A stretch of 64,000 bases of DNA. Source: Plasmodium malariae (Eukaryota; Apicomplexa; Aconoidasida; Haemosporida; Plasmodiidae). Below, piece after piece: positions 36,895 through 50,800 of the stretch. Where the stretch lies: NCBI RefSeq assembly GCF_900090045.1, contig NW_021638297.1, positions 1-64,000 of the forward strand, in the 5' to 3' direction. The notes beneath the pieces are model-generated. The model made no database searches. It was not told the DNA's origin and saw only the letters and a list, made by a program, of their open reading frames with translations. Position numbers and translations under genes: made by a program. The number at the start of each line of letters is the position of its first letter. Position 1 is the stretch's first letter.

Positions 36895-38527
36895 TTAAAA
36901 TTAATGCATTGGTTTCAGAAAATTTTTGTTTTTGTAAATAATGAAGATTTACTATTCGCTTAATGAAATTGTGAATTAAATATTTTGTTTTGTTTTGTTT
37001 TGTTTTCATTATTATATTAAACTAGCTAGATGTCATGCACTTATACATAACTATAAAAACATACATATTTATTATTTACACTATTTATAGTGTTTCGAAA
37101 TTTTTTTCCCCATAATAATGTATTCTTTTGAATGAATTTAATACTATCATTTGGTGCAATTACATAAATGTATATACATATAAAAGCATGAAATAAAAAA
37201 ATTATTACCTTATTTTATGCAGTGTTGCATAGTAATATGTGTTATATAATATATTTAAAATTATTATAATTCTTTTCTCTTATTTTCAATTAATGATTTT
37301 TTATAGCAGTAACTTAATTAGATATATTAGTACCAATTAATTATTTATAATTAAAATAATTTATTTAATATATAATATTTTTATAATTAGCTGAAGTCAT
37401 CAAATGCTAAAAATAGGAATGGATGAAAATATTGGGATATTAGTTTTTCTTCTTTTACTTATAAAATTATTAAAAGGGATATTTTATATAGCTTGAATTA
37501 GTTTTTCTAAAATTATTTAATGTAAAATTATTTTATATTGGAATTTATTTTTAAATTTCATAATTGGTAAGTATATTTTTTAATTAAATTTACTTTTATA
37601 TTTTTCTTTTCTCTTATTTTTTTAATATTATTATTTTTTTATAACTTATAAGTTTGCATTATTTTAACAAGATATAAAAAATTATATAAATAAGTGAACT
37701 CATATAGTGTATTAATTTTTAACAATAATAAATAATATATATATTTTATAATTATATAAAAATTATCATGTAATACTAATAATAAAATGGCGAAAACCTA
37801 TAAAACAGATAATTTTGAGTTTTCTTCTTAAAATGCAAAAGTTTGTATGTTAATTCAATCCTCCAATGAAACTTCTACAATAAAAATGCATGAACATTAT
37901 AAAAATTCAAGTATATATCAGATGCAACTTTATAATTTTTACTATAACAAAAATATGTAGTTTCTTCTTTTTTTTTCAGTATATTAAAGGAATTATATTC
38001 TATATAGTAATTTAAGATCTTTTAATAAGTGCACAAAACTACGTTTATTTATACGAATCTAGACACTTCAATTGCTATATTTTCGATGTATATTAATGTG
38101 ATCATTTATATAGCGGATTTTTTATATCTTATATATAAAACGAAAATTTTAAGAATCGGAGAAATATTTTTTTTTTTCTTAAGATAATTAACAGCAGCAT
38201 TTAATATTTGTTCTATAAGACGAATCAGAATAGTGTATATATATATTAGTAGATTTAGGAATAAAATTAATTCTAGCACATTTATTTTAATTGATGTTTT
38301 TTTATAAATAAAATCAATGGAGTTATTTAGAAATGCCTTTATAGTGTTGACATTTCTCTATTATTAATATTTGTGTTTTATTTAAAAAATTTGATACTAT
38401 TTAAGGAAAAGAAATATGATAAATTAAAATAACAAATGAAAAGAGAATATTTTTCAACGACGTTTCTCGAATATGAAGCCTATTTTCTTACATGTATAAA
38501 TATATTATAACAATTAATCATGAAAAA
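36895..38527. other. Intergenic between paralogues G and H
   Basis: AT-rich spacer. It begins with the YRKC-family 3' flank (TTTCAGAAAATTTTTG near 36911, also after the relic at about 675) and a TTTTG pentamer repeat (about 36981-37006). No reading frame is supported. The -400 box of the fam-l genes was not found before G or H. Confidence 0.5.
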
Positions 38528-39430
38528 ATGAAGGGGAATAGTAACTATTTTATTTCCGTTAAAACCATAATATTTATCATTTTTAATTTCATTCTCTCTT
38601 ATGTTAATAATTTGGTATCACTATTACATTCTAGATAATTTCATTTATATTTTTAATATTTTACGTTATATATGTATGTATATATATATATATATATGTA
38701 TTTAACGGAAATTTTTCTTTAAGTGTAAGAAAACATATCACGTTAAATACAACATGAATATATTTTTTTTTTTCTGTAGTGTCATTCTGATAAATCTTTA
38801 TACTATAGAAACTGTATAAGTAGCATGTTAAATTCAAGAAATAATAGAATATTATCAAAAGTTAAGAATAAAACAATCAATTTGGGATTCAAATATAAAT
38901 TAGACCTAAAGAAAAATTATTATTTAGAAAATAAGAAATACGTTGGTGAATCAGATTGTGGTGAAAGAAGTGCATCCAAAAAAAAATGTAGTTCAAAATT
39001 TTCAGACAAAGCATTAGTTAAGAAATATATGTCTTTTATATGTAAGCCATATACAGCAATAGATGCTTTTTTTGAAAAACTATTATACAGGGTATTTTGT
39101 ACTATATATATATATAGGAAATGTACAGATCATACGCAGAAAAAAAGTTTAAAACGTTCTGTATTTATAAAAACAGCTTTGATATTTTCTCTACCAGCAA
39201 TACTTTTTTTAACAGCAATGGTACTATATATTTTATCACAATTTTTCTCTGACACGTGGAAGGAACTTATTACATTACAAGGTACAAATAGTTTTTTAGG
39301 TTGGATACGTGAAAAATCACAGTTCATTGCATTATTATTATCCATTTTAAGTGTTTCAGTGATTATTTATACTCTGGTAAAATTCTTAAAATATGTAATT
39401 GAAGTGAGGAAAAATGAAGTTAAATCTTAG
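38528..39430 (+). CDS. YRKC-family Plasmodium exported protein (gene H), two exons
   Basis: Join 38528-38614 and 38780-39430, 245 residues. Start ATG 38528 gives the standard 29-codon exon 1 (MKGNSNYFISVKTIIFII). The ATG at 38520 opens a three-codon frame ending TGA, which overlaps the true start (ATGAAAAAATGA). Intron 165 bp, the longest here, GTATCA...TTCTGTAG. Exon 2: R-I-L-S-K motif at residues 52-56, then a Lys/Ser-rich stretch, then the core CKPYTAIDAFFEKLLYRVF, IYRKCTDHTQKKSLK, two membrane segments (about 153-176 and 207-230) and the end VIEVRKNEVKS. Clearly a tandem duplicate of G; the two differ most in the linker and between the membrane segments. Function unknown; export inferred. 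Confidence 0.85.
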
Positions 39431-42094
39431 TTATAATAAATATAATTATCTAAAAAAACGCGCTTTTCATTGAACTACTAAAAATTTGCTTTATGTTTAA
39501 GAAAATTATATGCTTGAAAAAGTGTCAAGTTTTATACAAAATATATTATAATGAAATCTATATAATATAAAAATATATGTTGGTATACAAGAGTAAGAAA
39601 CGCCAAATATATTTATATAGTAATCATTTATAATAGTTTTTTTATTTTTATACTTTTGTTTATCTTATCATCAGTTTCTCTATGATAATTTAATACTCTA
39701 ATTTAGGATATATATATATATATATATTAATATCTTATGCTTCATAAAAATGTGAGAGTAAAATTTTCAATATTCACAATATAACGTTTGTTATATGAAC
39801 AATTATATGTATACACGATTTATATAAATAAATATTATAATAAAAAAAGAATTATTTAATTTAACATATAAAATATTCTCTACTTCAACTTGACTTATGT
39901 AGCGAGGTGATTTATATTTTTATGAATCATGCATTTCATTGTTTTTTTTATAGTTTAATTTAATTATTTGATTGCGTTTTAAGATCTACTTATTATGTTT
40001 TACTTTCAAATTATATATATAATGGTGTTTTTCATTTAAGAAAACAAAATTCAATTTTTTTTTTTTTCAAGTCTATTTTTTAATAAAATTTGAACTAAAC
40101 AAATAATCTTTGTTAAAACAATTATTATAGTAAATGAATATTTAAAATTTACTTTCATGTAATCATTTATTTATCAGTTCCTTAGATTTTTTTGTATAGT
40201 TTTTGTGTGACATTTTAAATATATAACATTATTTTATTACTTTTAAGAATGAATTATGAATACCACATTATTAGTTTTAGAATTCGTGAAGCTTTATAAT
40301 TATGTAAAGAAATCTGCACCGATTTATTATTTTATTATCTTAGGTAATTATTGTATATAAAAAATTTTTATAAACTTTACCTAAATATCTATAAGGAAAC
40401 AAAATTATACATATCTGTATAAAAAAAAATCCAGTTAGTATAATTATTGAAATAACATTAGTCCAATATTGGATTGTATTATGCTACGATTACACATTTT
40501 GTTCTGTCTAAAAAAAAAACTACCCTAGTAAAAATAAATGATGTATTATTAATAATATTCATTTAACCGTTAAATAAAATGTGAATATGTTTTAATTATA
40601 AATGTAGTTCTTCTAGTAACATAATTATATATGAATAATTATATATACATTTGTGTTACTTGAAATTTTTGATTTATGTATTTATTTACCTCATGAGTAG
40701 AAGTAACTTATGTGCAAAAAGATACATAATTTATATTAAGAAACAGAAATGTTTCTGAAATATATAATCTACCTCTTTTTAATAATATAATATTAAGTAA
40801 AAGAAACTTAATCTCATAAGTTAATTCGAATAATGGTTATTGTTCTTTCACTAGTGCTGTAAGAGTTAATATATATTCATTAAAATGTTAATATATTTTT
40901 ATAAATTTTTTATAAAATAAGAATATATTGCATCGTTCTTGGCTGCATTTATTTATAAGATTCTTACCTTATTAAACGATAATTTTTTAAAAGCGTTTTT
41001 CCATAAATTCATTTTGAACTCCAAATTAAAACTAATATTTGATATACTAACCATTCGGTATATATATAATTGAAATAATATTTTTTATTTTATGAAAAAT
41101 ACAAAAAATTTTATTTTTATGCGAAAATATACAGGGACTTAAATATCTTAAGATACATATTTGGAAATATATGCACAAAGTAATTGATCGCTTTGCTAAT
41201 AAAAAATTTTTAATTTTTAATATTTAATTTTTTATTTAATATTAAAAATATTACATTTTATGAAGATATATACTTTTACATAAATTATACATATTTGTAT
41301 TTAAGATTTTGGATATGTGTTAATATTATTTTGTAGGAAATATTCAAAATATGTTTTTATATTTATAATTTATATAAGGTACATATGTAGGAAAATAATA
41401 ATTTTTTTAGTATAATGTTTTTCCAATAAATGATACTATAGTACATATGTTATAATATTGTTACACTAAAGTAATTGTTGATTTAGTTATTCTTTAAATA
41501 AATTACTTAAAAATATATAGTTATATGTATACATATAAAAAATAATAATATTAGTGCCAGAAATGACCTATATATAATAAAAATTTTATTTTTAGGATAT
41601 TGGTACGTTTTAGACAATGATAGATATTTTTTCTTTACTATATTGATATTCTAATAAAAATTTATATTTAATTAAGCAAAAGAAACTAAACAGAAGAATT
41701 TTAAAATATTTCATTTACAAATAATATTACAAATTAGAATTAATTAAAAATTATACTTTTTTAATATTATTGTACAAAAATAATTAATTATAATTTATTT
41801 ACCTTTTAAAAATATTTTTTTTCATAGTTTATTTATTATGTCATAATTTTTATATGTTAAACATATTGTAGACTACAAAAGAATTCATATATTTAATTAG
41901 TACTTAAAGATATCATTACAATTTATATATCATAAAAAATTGATTTTTTCATTTAATATTAGAAATATTATATTTTAATACTATTTAATATATTTTGGCT
42001 ATAATAGTCTGTTTTCAAAATTGGTATGTTAATCAGATTAGAAATATTAATAGGAATACATAATTAAAATTAGCAGTTATTCTATGAATATACG
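39431..42094. other. Intergenic, no gene seen
   Basis: 3' flank of H (the TA repeat near 39711-39727 and the TTTAGGATATATATATATAT stretch also occur after the relic at about 913), then unremarkable AT-rich DNA up to the upstream region of I. No reading frame is supported. Confidence 0.55.
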
Positions 42095-42532
42095 CAACAG
42101 TGCATTATTTATATTCCCTACTTTCTTTAATCCATAAAAATTCATTATGTAGATATAATAAAAATGGAATATATATATTATTTTTCTTATTGTGAAAAAA
42201 ATTAATAAAGAATTATATAATTATTCTGCTGTATTAAATAATTTTTATATTAATTTAGAATATTTATTAATGAATTCAATTTATATAATTTTAATTAAGT
42301 TTATTTTTTTATATATAACATTATGATAAAAACACTATTAGTTATTTCTATGGCTATTTTTCCTTATCTCTTTTGTAAAAAAAATTACACTATATAAATA
42401 TTATAATGACTTTACGAAAAAATAAAAAACAAATTAAATAAAAAATAATAGTGTCTTTTATCATACAACAAATATTGTATTATTGTTAATTTTATTCTTT
42501 CTCTTTATATTATCGTTTAAAATTTCTATAAC
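42095..42532 (+). promoter_or_regulatory. Upstream region of fam-l gene I with conserved boxes
   Basis: AGTGCATTATTTATATTC runs into the distal box (ATTCCCTAC, 42113-42121, 412 bp before the ATG). TTTTGTAAAAAAAATTACAC lies near 42371. GTGTCTTTTATCAT at 42451-42464 is about 68 bp before the ATG. This is the clearest example of the upstream layout shared by A, C, D, E, J, K and the orphan at 24.2 kb. Confidence 0.48.
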
Positions 42533-43496
42533 ATGGAACACAAAATTAAGTTAATGATATTTATTAAGATTTCTACATTTATATTTTTAAGTTTGATATA
42601 TCATTTGTGTACTTATATGGTATGATAAAGTTATATACTAATATTTGTATTAACTATGTTTTTAATGTTTTATATATGTTAATACTTTTTTTTATTGTGA
42701 AATTATTCATTTGTTTAAATGATAAATTTTTCTTTTGTTTTTTCAGAGTACGCATAACAGATCTTTGGTTAAATTCTACAATCATGATAAAAAATTATTT
42801 ACAAGAAATTATCGTTTGCTGGAAAAATATAAGAAGAATATGGATGCGGGTATTATATGTTTAAAAGAAGAGATACAAAGTGGAGTGAATGATAAAAATG
42901 ATATATCTTATTATGAAAAATGCATCTTAGAAAAAAAGAAACAATCCAATGAGAATCTACCGAGAAATGCAAGACGATATAAAAAAAATGTGAAAAATAA
43001 ATCTTGTATACTTGTAACAAAAAAATGTTCTTATTTAGAAAAAAAAATATTCAAAGAACTGGATTATGTAGATTTTCTTAAAAACAACAGAACAATTAGT
43101 GATAAGTTTTATAAAAAAATAATATTTAAAAAACGCAAATTACGATTTTTTTTACCTTTATCTTTATTATTGTTGTTATCTGTATCAATCATATTAGATT
43201 ATTCTTGTAGTTTGGGACTTGCAAAGGGGTTAATTAGAATAGTGAGCGCATGTTATGGAGGTAAAAAGTGGGTGAGTACATTGGGTGACTGGTTAAAGAA
43301 GACATCACCTTTCAATGAGATTTTCAAGGTTATTAAAAGTAATGGTAAGGATGCGAACTTATATGTAACAAGTTTATTTAGAACGTCAATATACTGCATA
43401 TGCTTCCTCATGTTAGGCATTGCAATTATATTAGGTGTTGTTTATTACCATAAAAAAGTTAAAAAATATGAAAAAATTAAGTTCAGAAAAAGGTAA
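42533..43496 (+). CDS. fam-l protein (gene I), two exons
   Basis: Join 42533-42619 and 42747-43496, 278 residues. Exon 1: MEHKIKLMIFIKISTFIFLS, 29 codons, context TATAACATGG. Intron 127 bp, GTATGA donor, TTTTTTCAG acceptor. Exon 2: STHNRSLVKF, then R-L-L-E-K with R at residue 52, linker with KKKQSNENLPRN, core KKCSYLEKKIFKELDYVDF followed by LKNNRTISDK. The first membrane segment is at about 161-182, then a loop with Gly and Cys, then the second at about 243-264; the end is KVKKYEKIKFRKR, close to the family consensus. No damage. It is followed on the same strand by fam-m gene J at 3.5 kb; fam-l/fam-m doublets on one strand are known for P. malariae, and this pair fits. Confidence 0.93.
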
Positions 43497-46400
43497 ATGA
43501 ATAATAATTAATATTTTTCTTTGCGTAATGAAATATTTAATATGAACACTTAACTGTAATACTTGAATTGTAATCATAATATGAATAATCATTGTTGAAT
43601 AAAGATTATAAGTGTAAATACATATACCTGTTCTAAAGGATACACACCAGTAAAAATAAATCTTATTTTTTTTGTGAATTCTAATATATAATATTTTTTA
43701 ATTTGTAATTTAAGGTATCGTTTTATCCAAATTGAATATTTCGAATTATTGGATATATTTGTATATTTTCATATATTTGTATGAAAAATATGTCTTTGTG
43801 TGTTATAAATAATATTAAGTGGGACAATTTATATAATTTTATTTATTGCTTGTGTTAATTTATATTTTAACTATAAAAACACTTTTTTATATGTTTTCAT
43901 TTTTCTTTAGTTTTAAATGAATATTTGTTGACATAATTTGAAAAATATTTGATTACAATTAATATAAAAAAAAATATGTCTTGATTTATTTTTATTGACA
44001 TGATGAAGATGTATTTTGTTTAATTGTAGTACATATATATATATTATAAAAGCAAACATAGTATTCACTATATAAAATAAGTTTTATGATAAATAAACTG
44101 TAAAAAATTTACATTGTAAAATTCCTTACAAAGGATTATTATTTTTTATTTTTTTGATATAAAAAATAAAATATAAATTTACAATATAATATCTTTATCA
44201 ATTTTCAGGTACTTATAATAGTTCAATAACTTATTATTTCTAAATATACACAGTTAAATGAAAATGACCACTATTTAACAATTTATTATTTATCTTAATT
44301 GTAAAGTTAATATTATATCTAAAAAATTAATTAAATATAAACTATATGGTAAATTTATAAATACACTATATATATTTTATAATTTTTACAATACTTAAAG
44401 TTTAAATTAATGAGTTAAATGTAATCAAATATTAACAAATAATATGCATAAAAAATTTTTTTTTTTCATATTATTAAAATTTTATATACATTCATATCTA
44501 TAGAAAAAGATAAATTATCATTAGGGATAATAAAAAAGAATATATTTTTTCGTCTTTCATATAATAATCTGTGTTGTTTATTTATATTTCCTCATTTTCT
44601 TATGTCTAATAATATATTATGTAAATAGTTAATATTATATTATAGAAGCATAGAAATATATGTAGTTTATATTGAAAATTACTAAATAATTTATATTGGT
44701 AACACTTTTTTTCTTAAACAAAATGAAATTAAAAAAAAGTAATTTTTTTTTAAATAATACATATGTACATTTATTTTCTTTTTGGTTACATAGGTTTTAA
44801 CTAAGTCTGTTAGAAAAATTTCCATATATTTTCGTAGATGTTTTAATTAAATAAGTGTAATGATTTATTATTAAGTATATGAAGAATTTGTAATCGTTAA
44901 AAAATAAAAAAATGTTGTAAAATTACTGTTGTGAATGTAAGAATATGTTAATTGCCTTTTATACAATAATTATGAGGGAAAAAATAACAATTACTTTAAA
45001 TGCTTATATATTTGAAAACTAGGACTAAAAACACAATGCATTAGTAAAAATAATAAATTCAGAAATTAATATTACAAAAAACAATATTGGATCTACAAGT
45101 GAATGAAATAATAATAAAACGTTAATACAAATATATATATAAGAGAACATTGCATTTATGTTTTACATATTAAAGAAGTATAAAATTAAATATTATATAA
45201 GAATAATAATCTATCTATATGTTATTACTTAATTTAGCAAAAATATAAATAATATAGAAAAGTATAGATTAATTTAAAGAAATTGGAGAAAAAAATATTT
45301 AGATATCATGAATGATACTGAATTAGAAAAATTGTATTTTTAAGTAATTGTTTAGCTCCATCATATGCTCTAGTGTAATTATTTTTCGTAACCAATTTTA
45401 TAATATATTTACATATATGTTTTATATTTCATTTTAAAACTAAGTTTCCTTATATTTTACATGAAAATAGTATCTATTAGAAAAAACGTTAGACGATAAA
45501 AGTATGGAAACATATAAGCTAGTTATAAATGAGTCTTATTAAGTTGTACTATGAGTGTATTAATAATGTTAAATTATAAAAATATAATAGTATTAGTATA
45601 TGTAATATTTTCAACTTATCTCAGTTATTTAATTTTCAATTGTAAGAATAAAAGTTTTTAAAGAGAACAATAATAAAATATTATATATCAGATAATTACA
45701 ATAATTCTCTGTGCATATCATGTTTTCATAATTATCACTGTTATAGTTATAGTACTTACAAAATATATATATTGGACTACAATATTTTTTTATTGGTAAA
45801 TATATTTTCAATAAAGCATTTACTGTTTATATGTTTATGCCTATTTATTATATTGATCGTTTAAAATTTGTTCTTGACTTCATTTATCTATAAAAAATAT
45901 ATAAAATATAAAAGCATCCGTCTAAAAATAAAAGTAGAAAAATTACTAAATCATACAATTAAGTAAATTACAGTGCTATCGTTTCTTATTTGTTATGTAG
46001 ATATTGTAGACTATATATATTATTTTTATTTGTAAATTTATTTCATTTGTAGTATCCTTAGTTTAATGTGAATAATGTAATATCTTTGTAAAAATTTTTT
46101 CATTAGGCAATTTTTTTTCTTTTTCTTTATATTATTATATTAATACTTCCAGTAATTATATACATAATTTAAAAAAAATTATAAAACTAAGTACATAAAT
46201 ATAAAGAGTTCTAATTTAAATATAGTGACACAGTTTGATCTTATTTAAAAATTGTAATATTAAAAAATTATTTATAAAAATAAAAAATCAAACCTTATTT
46301 GCTTATAGAATACATATATCTTTATATATAAAGTACTGCATATATTTTACATTTTAAAAAATATTATAAAAAAATAAAATATAATTGTTAATTGGAATCT

Positions 46401-46570
46401 AATGCACTTGTTATAATTAACGCAATGAAAAAAGTTTCTATCATTAAATAATATTATTATTATAATAATATTTTATTTAAAATAAGTATTTTTTTTCAAA
46501 AATACAATGTTTGAGAATTTTGAATTATTAATAAGAAAATATCCTTAAATTTGTAATTATTGTTTTAACA
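43497..46570. other. Intergenic between fam-l gene I and fam-m gene J
   Basis: The first 500 bp carry the family 3' flank (TATAATTTTATTTATTGCTT near 43831, a diverged box near 43951-43987 ending AATATGTCTTG). The rest has no supported frame. The open frame at 45629-45811 (-) is a Tyr/Asn/Ile-rich translation without leader or match and is not accepted. Confidence 0.55.
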
Positions 46571-46994
46571 TACAGAGAGATACATTATATATATATTCTC
46601 TACATTCTTTAGATGAATTCAATATTTACATATAATAAGAAATCACAAATATACTTGTTTATGCTGAAATTGATTAAAAAAAGTATATATTAATTAGTGT
46701 TATACATTAATTAAATTATAAATTTTAAATATTTATGAATATATTAGAATTACTACATTCTCATAAATGTTCTGTTTTTTTAAAAAATATTATGACAAAA
46801 ATAATATATTATATTTTTAAAGTAATTTTACTTTGCGTATGTAGAAAAATATAGCATAGTTACATACATTTTATTATGTATTTATGAATAATAAAAATAA
46901 ATTTTTAAATAAATATAACATCCTTTGTCATTAAGAACATATGTTTATTAGTTTGTTTTCTGTCGAATAAATTAAAATAATAAATATTTATAAA
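46571..46994 (+). promoter_or_regulatory. Upstream region of fam-m gene J with conserved boxes
   Basis: ATTCTCTAC at 46595-46603 (392 bp before the ATG) and TCCTTTGTCATT at 46921-46932 (63 bp before it) match the boxes of fam-l genes A, C and I. fam-l and fam-m may therefore share their upstream control. Confidence 0.45.
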
Positions 46995-47889
46995 ATGCTT
47001 CAAAAAATTAAGTTACCCCTATTTATAAAAATTTCTACATATATCCTTTTAACATTGGTATGGAATTTTAACCATGAGCTGTTTCAATTATATATTTTAA
47101 AGATATTTACGTTTTTCATATTTGTATTGTTTTATATTTATGTATATGAATTTTTGGTATTAGACTATTTATTCTATTGAATAATAAATATTACCTTACT
47201 TTTTTTAGTGTATAATTGATAACCCTCTGGATGAGAACTGTTACTTTCACAGGAAACTAGATGTAAGAAATTATCGATTATTAGGAAAATATAAACAGGA
47301 TAATGATTCAACAAATGCGTGGTTAAATGAACACTCAAGTAATAATAAAACGAACCAAAAAAGAGATATATCTAATAATAAAAAAGATGCCTATAGAAAA
47401 TACAAACAATCAATTAAAGATTTGTTAAATAAGGAACAATACTATACTGAAATTGTGGATCATAATTCTAGTATGTTTGATGGAAAACATTTCCATTTTG
47501 AAAGAATATGGATTAAGAAAAAAGACTATGATGAATTTCTTGGAAAAAACAGAAAAATTTGTGATATAGCTTTAAAAAAAATAAAATTTAAAAGTTATGG
47601 ATTTGCAGTTGTTCTATTTTTTATTTTTTTCTTGTTGGGAATAGGAATACCCGGATTATATGGAATAGAGTCTTTGAATGTTAGTTGGGATGATATTAAA
47701 ACACATAATATCTGGAAAGATTTCAAAGAACCTATAGAAAATATGGTTCCAGAAGCAATAAGACCATATATTCATATAATAACTTTTAGCATACTTATGA
47801 TTATAATATCAGTAATACTTATAGTAGTGATTTATAAGACATTAAGAAATAAGGAAAAATACCAAAAAATTAAGTTGATGAGAGAGTAA
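46995..47889 (+). CDS. fam-m protein (gene J); usual splice donor lost, in-frame substitute present
   Basis: Exon 2 is 47209-47889 (226 residues, one open frame). It has CIIDNPLDEN, the R-L-L-G-K motif at its residue 23, a basic linker, the fam-m core (EQYYTEIVDHN, SSMFDGKHFHFERIWIKKKD, FLGKNRKICDIALKKIKFKS), membrane segments near exon residues 123-147 and 182-207, and the end KEKYQKIKLMRE. Exon 1 starts at ATG 46995 (MLQKIKLPLFIKI). The 29-codon point ends CTG|TTTCAA: the G of the expected GT donor is missing, and using the GT one base earlier would shift the frame. A GTATGG at 47058, after codon 21, is in phase 0 and gives 247 residues (46995-47057 joined to 47209-47889) with the hydrophobic leader kept. 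Likely an exported membrane protein; function unknown. Intact only if the alternative donor is used. Confidence 0.82.
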
Positions 47890-50800
47890 AATGAACAATA
47901 AGGAATTTGTATTTTAATATAAATTAATGATTAATAAAAAGTATTATATGTAATATCTTTATTGTTATATACTTTATAGTCATACCTATTATTGATATAA
48001 TTTTATTAATATACATGTGTATAAAATATTATTTTCATACGAACATTAATAAATTATGTTTTTGCTTTCTTGTAGATTTGAATGTCTTAATAATTTTCAT
48101 TTTGTATTATAAATTATTGTTTCAATATAATTAAATATTGTTGCCTAATATATATATTTGTGCGTTAAATTTTATTTCTGTTAAAAATGTTTGTATCTAA
48201 TCAAAATAAACATATAATATTAAAATTAATATAATTTTGTTAATTTTATATTATTATATATATATTAGATTAAAAATAACTGTGTTCTATTTTTTACGTT
48301 CTTCAATTCTATAATGCCTATTGGTAGAAGTAATAAGACGAGTACACGGTTGGCTATATTTTAAAAATAAAAATATTCTTATCTTTATTTAATCGAAGTG
48401 AATGTATTATGTTACATTATATATATTTTGCTCAGAAGAAAAAAGATAATTTTTTTTATATAGAATAATATTTATTAGAAAAATATTATAAAATATATTT
48501 ATTACTTAAGACTTTTTAACAAATTTCTTTTTTTTTTTACAGTATAAGTGAGGAATTATAAATATATAATAAAATAATAGTTTTTCTGTATAAAATTATG
48601 CGTATGATATGTTATATAATACTTGCTGCCGTAATAATATATCTAACCTTTTTCAAAACTACTTGACGTTATATGTTCATTGTATTCATCTAAGCATTCC
48701 CATGAATTTACTATTCTTCGTAATGAATATCATATAAGTGTTCAGATGAGGAAAAGTAGCTTAAACAGAATTACATATTCATAAATGCAACACTACTGAA
48801 ATAATAATTTTATGTCCTAATAAATTAGAGAGATTATGAAAGTTCAATTATTATTTTAATTGGAATAATTTATAATGTTAGCAGAACAAAAAAAATAAGA
48901 AAAATGCTGTAATAGTTGTTAATGTAATTATTGAAAATTTATAAATAATTTCATGTCTTTTAACATGAGTAGTTCTTTTTCTCATGATTGTGATTACTAA
49001 TGAATTTCTTACAGGAACTTGGATTTATTTAGATTTAAGGGCCTCATGTTCATCATTAAAAAATTGTTAATATGATATACTTTTGCACTTAGTCATAAGT
49101 ATTTTATAAGTAACATATTCAATTTTAATATTTTGTATTTGAATAAAAGAATTATTGCCATTTTGCACTATACATATATATATATGATTATTTTATAAAC
49201 AATAACATGTTTCATCATAGATTAGAAGATATTATGTATAAAATGTATTAATGTAACTTTCTCGAAATTATGAAGCATATACAATATATGACAAATTATA
49301 TAACAGGAGATCTTTTTTTGTATTTTTTGTTTTAATGTAGAAGAAAAAAGCTTACGTTTCGCTATATGAATTATATTGAAAATATAAAATAAATTAGATT
49401 AAATAAAAATTTAATATTTAAATTAATATTTTTTATATTTAATGGGGTATAGCTAGTATAAAAATGAAAATAATATTTTGAAAATTGAAATTTATTATTG
49501 CTTTATATTTAACTTGTTTTATTATTATACAATAAAATTTTTTATTAAATATAAAGACGTTACAATGGTAAATATATGTGTAATTTATTGAGTTATATTA
49601 TGCATATATATATAAGAATACAATTGTCTATTAGCATGTATAATTAATAAGAAAATTTAAGGTATTACTGAGATGTTAGAGTATTTGTGTACTATTTTTT
49701 AAATTTAAGAATAACATTAATAATTCATACAGATAAATAATTATTTTTTAAGAAAACGCTTCAATATGTTTACAAACAATGAATGTTACTATGTGGAAAA
49801 AGTTGTGCTCATATGCAAATGTTTACCATGATTTTATAATATATGCACTTATTTTCCATAAATTATTTAATAATTTTACTATATAGGTTATTGTAAAATT
49901 TTAATTGGTTTATCTTATATTATGCATTATATTATTAACTACGTAAAAAATTGACATAATCCAAATATACTAAAACATATAAGAAACTAAATAAAATATT
50001 TCACAAATACTAGTCATATAGTGAATTTAACTGAAAACAATATGTAAAGAAAAATTTTAATTTTTTTTAAATATATATATATATTTTTTTTAATTTTTTA
50101 AGTTTATCCATAGAATAGAAACATTTTAAGAGAAAACAATTGAGTTCCATATTAGTTGATTTATATTAAATTATTAATTATATAATATTTTTGTAATTTA
50201 TAATTTTTCTTACTCCAAAATATATAGAAAAGTAAATATGCTAATAGAGAATAATTTTGTTGTTATAGATTTATTTATCAATATATAGTTTTATGTTCAT
50301 TAATTTGTATTTCTAAAAATTGTTTTTAATATAATGTATATGTAAATGAATTAACTAAAAATTATTTATTTGTTCAAATATTTTTAGCAGTAAAATTACT
50401 AAATCATAAATTTTACAAAATTACTATGTTATTTTTTTATTTATTATGTACATTTAAAAACGCGTATATAATATTCAAATGGTAAATATATTTCGTTAGA
50501 AATATCTATTACTTTATTATATTGTATACACGATTTTCACACCAATTTTAATTTTAATGTCCATTTTTTTTTTTGTTTCTTTAAATTTTACTAATATTTC
50601 TTAAGAAAGTATACTTTTTATAAAAATAAAAAATATATAGAGAAGAAATTTTTAAAAATTTTCATTTAGAAGCAGTGGAATAAATTAAACCTAGTTATAA
50701 ATAATAATTTATAAAATATATGATACAAATATATGAACACTATTTTTTTTAATTCATTATAAAATTCATATTTTTTTAATACATAAGTATCATATAATAT

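Noticed and set aside
38686..38698. TA repeats as promoter TATA boxes
   Set aside because: TA tracts occur everywhere in the window, including inside introns and far from genes, so they carry no information on start sites.
42607..42864. 85-codon plus-strand frame at the start of gene I
   Set aside because: Reads through the intron and into exon 2 in the wrong frame; the spliced fam-l model explains the region.
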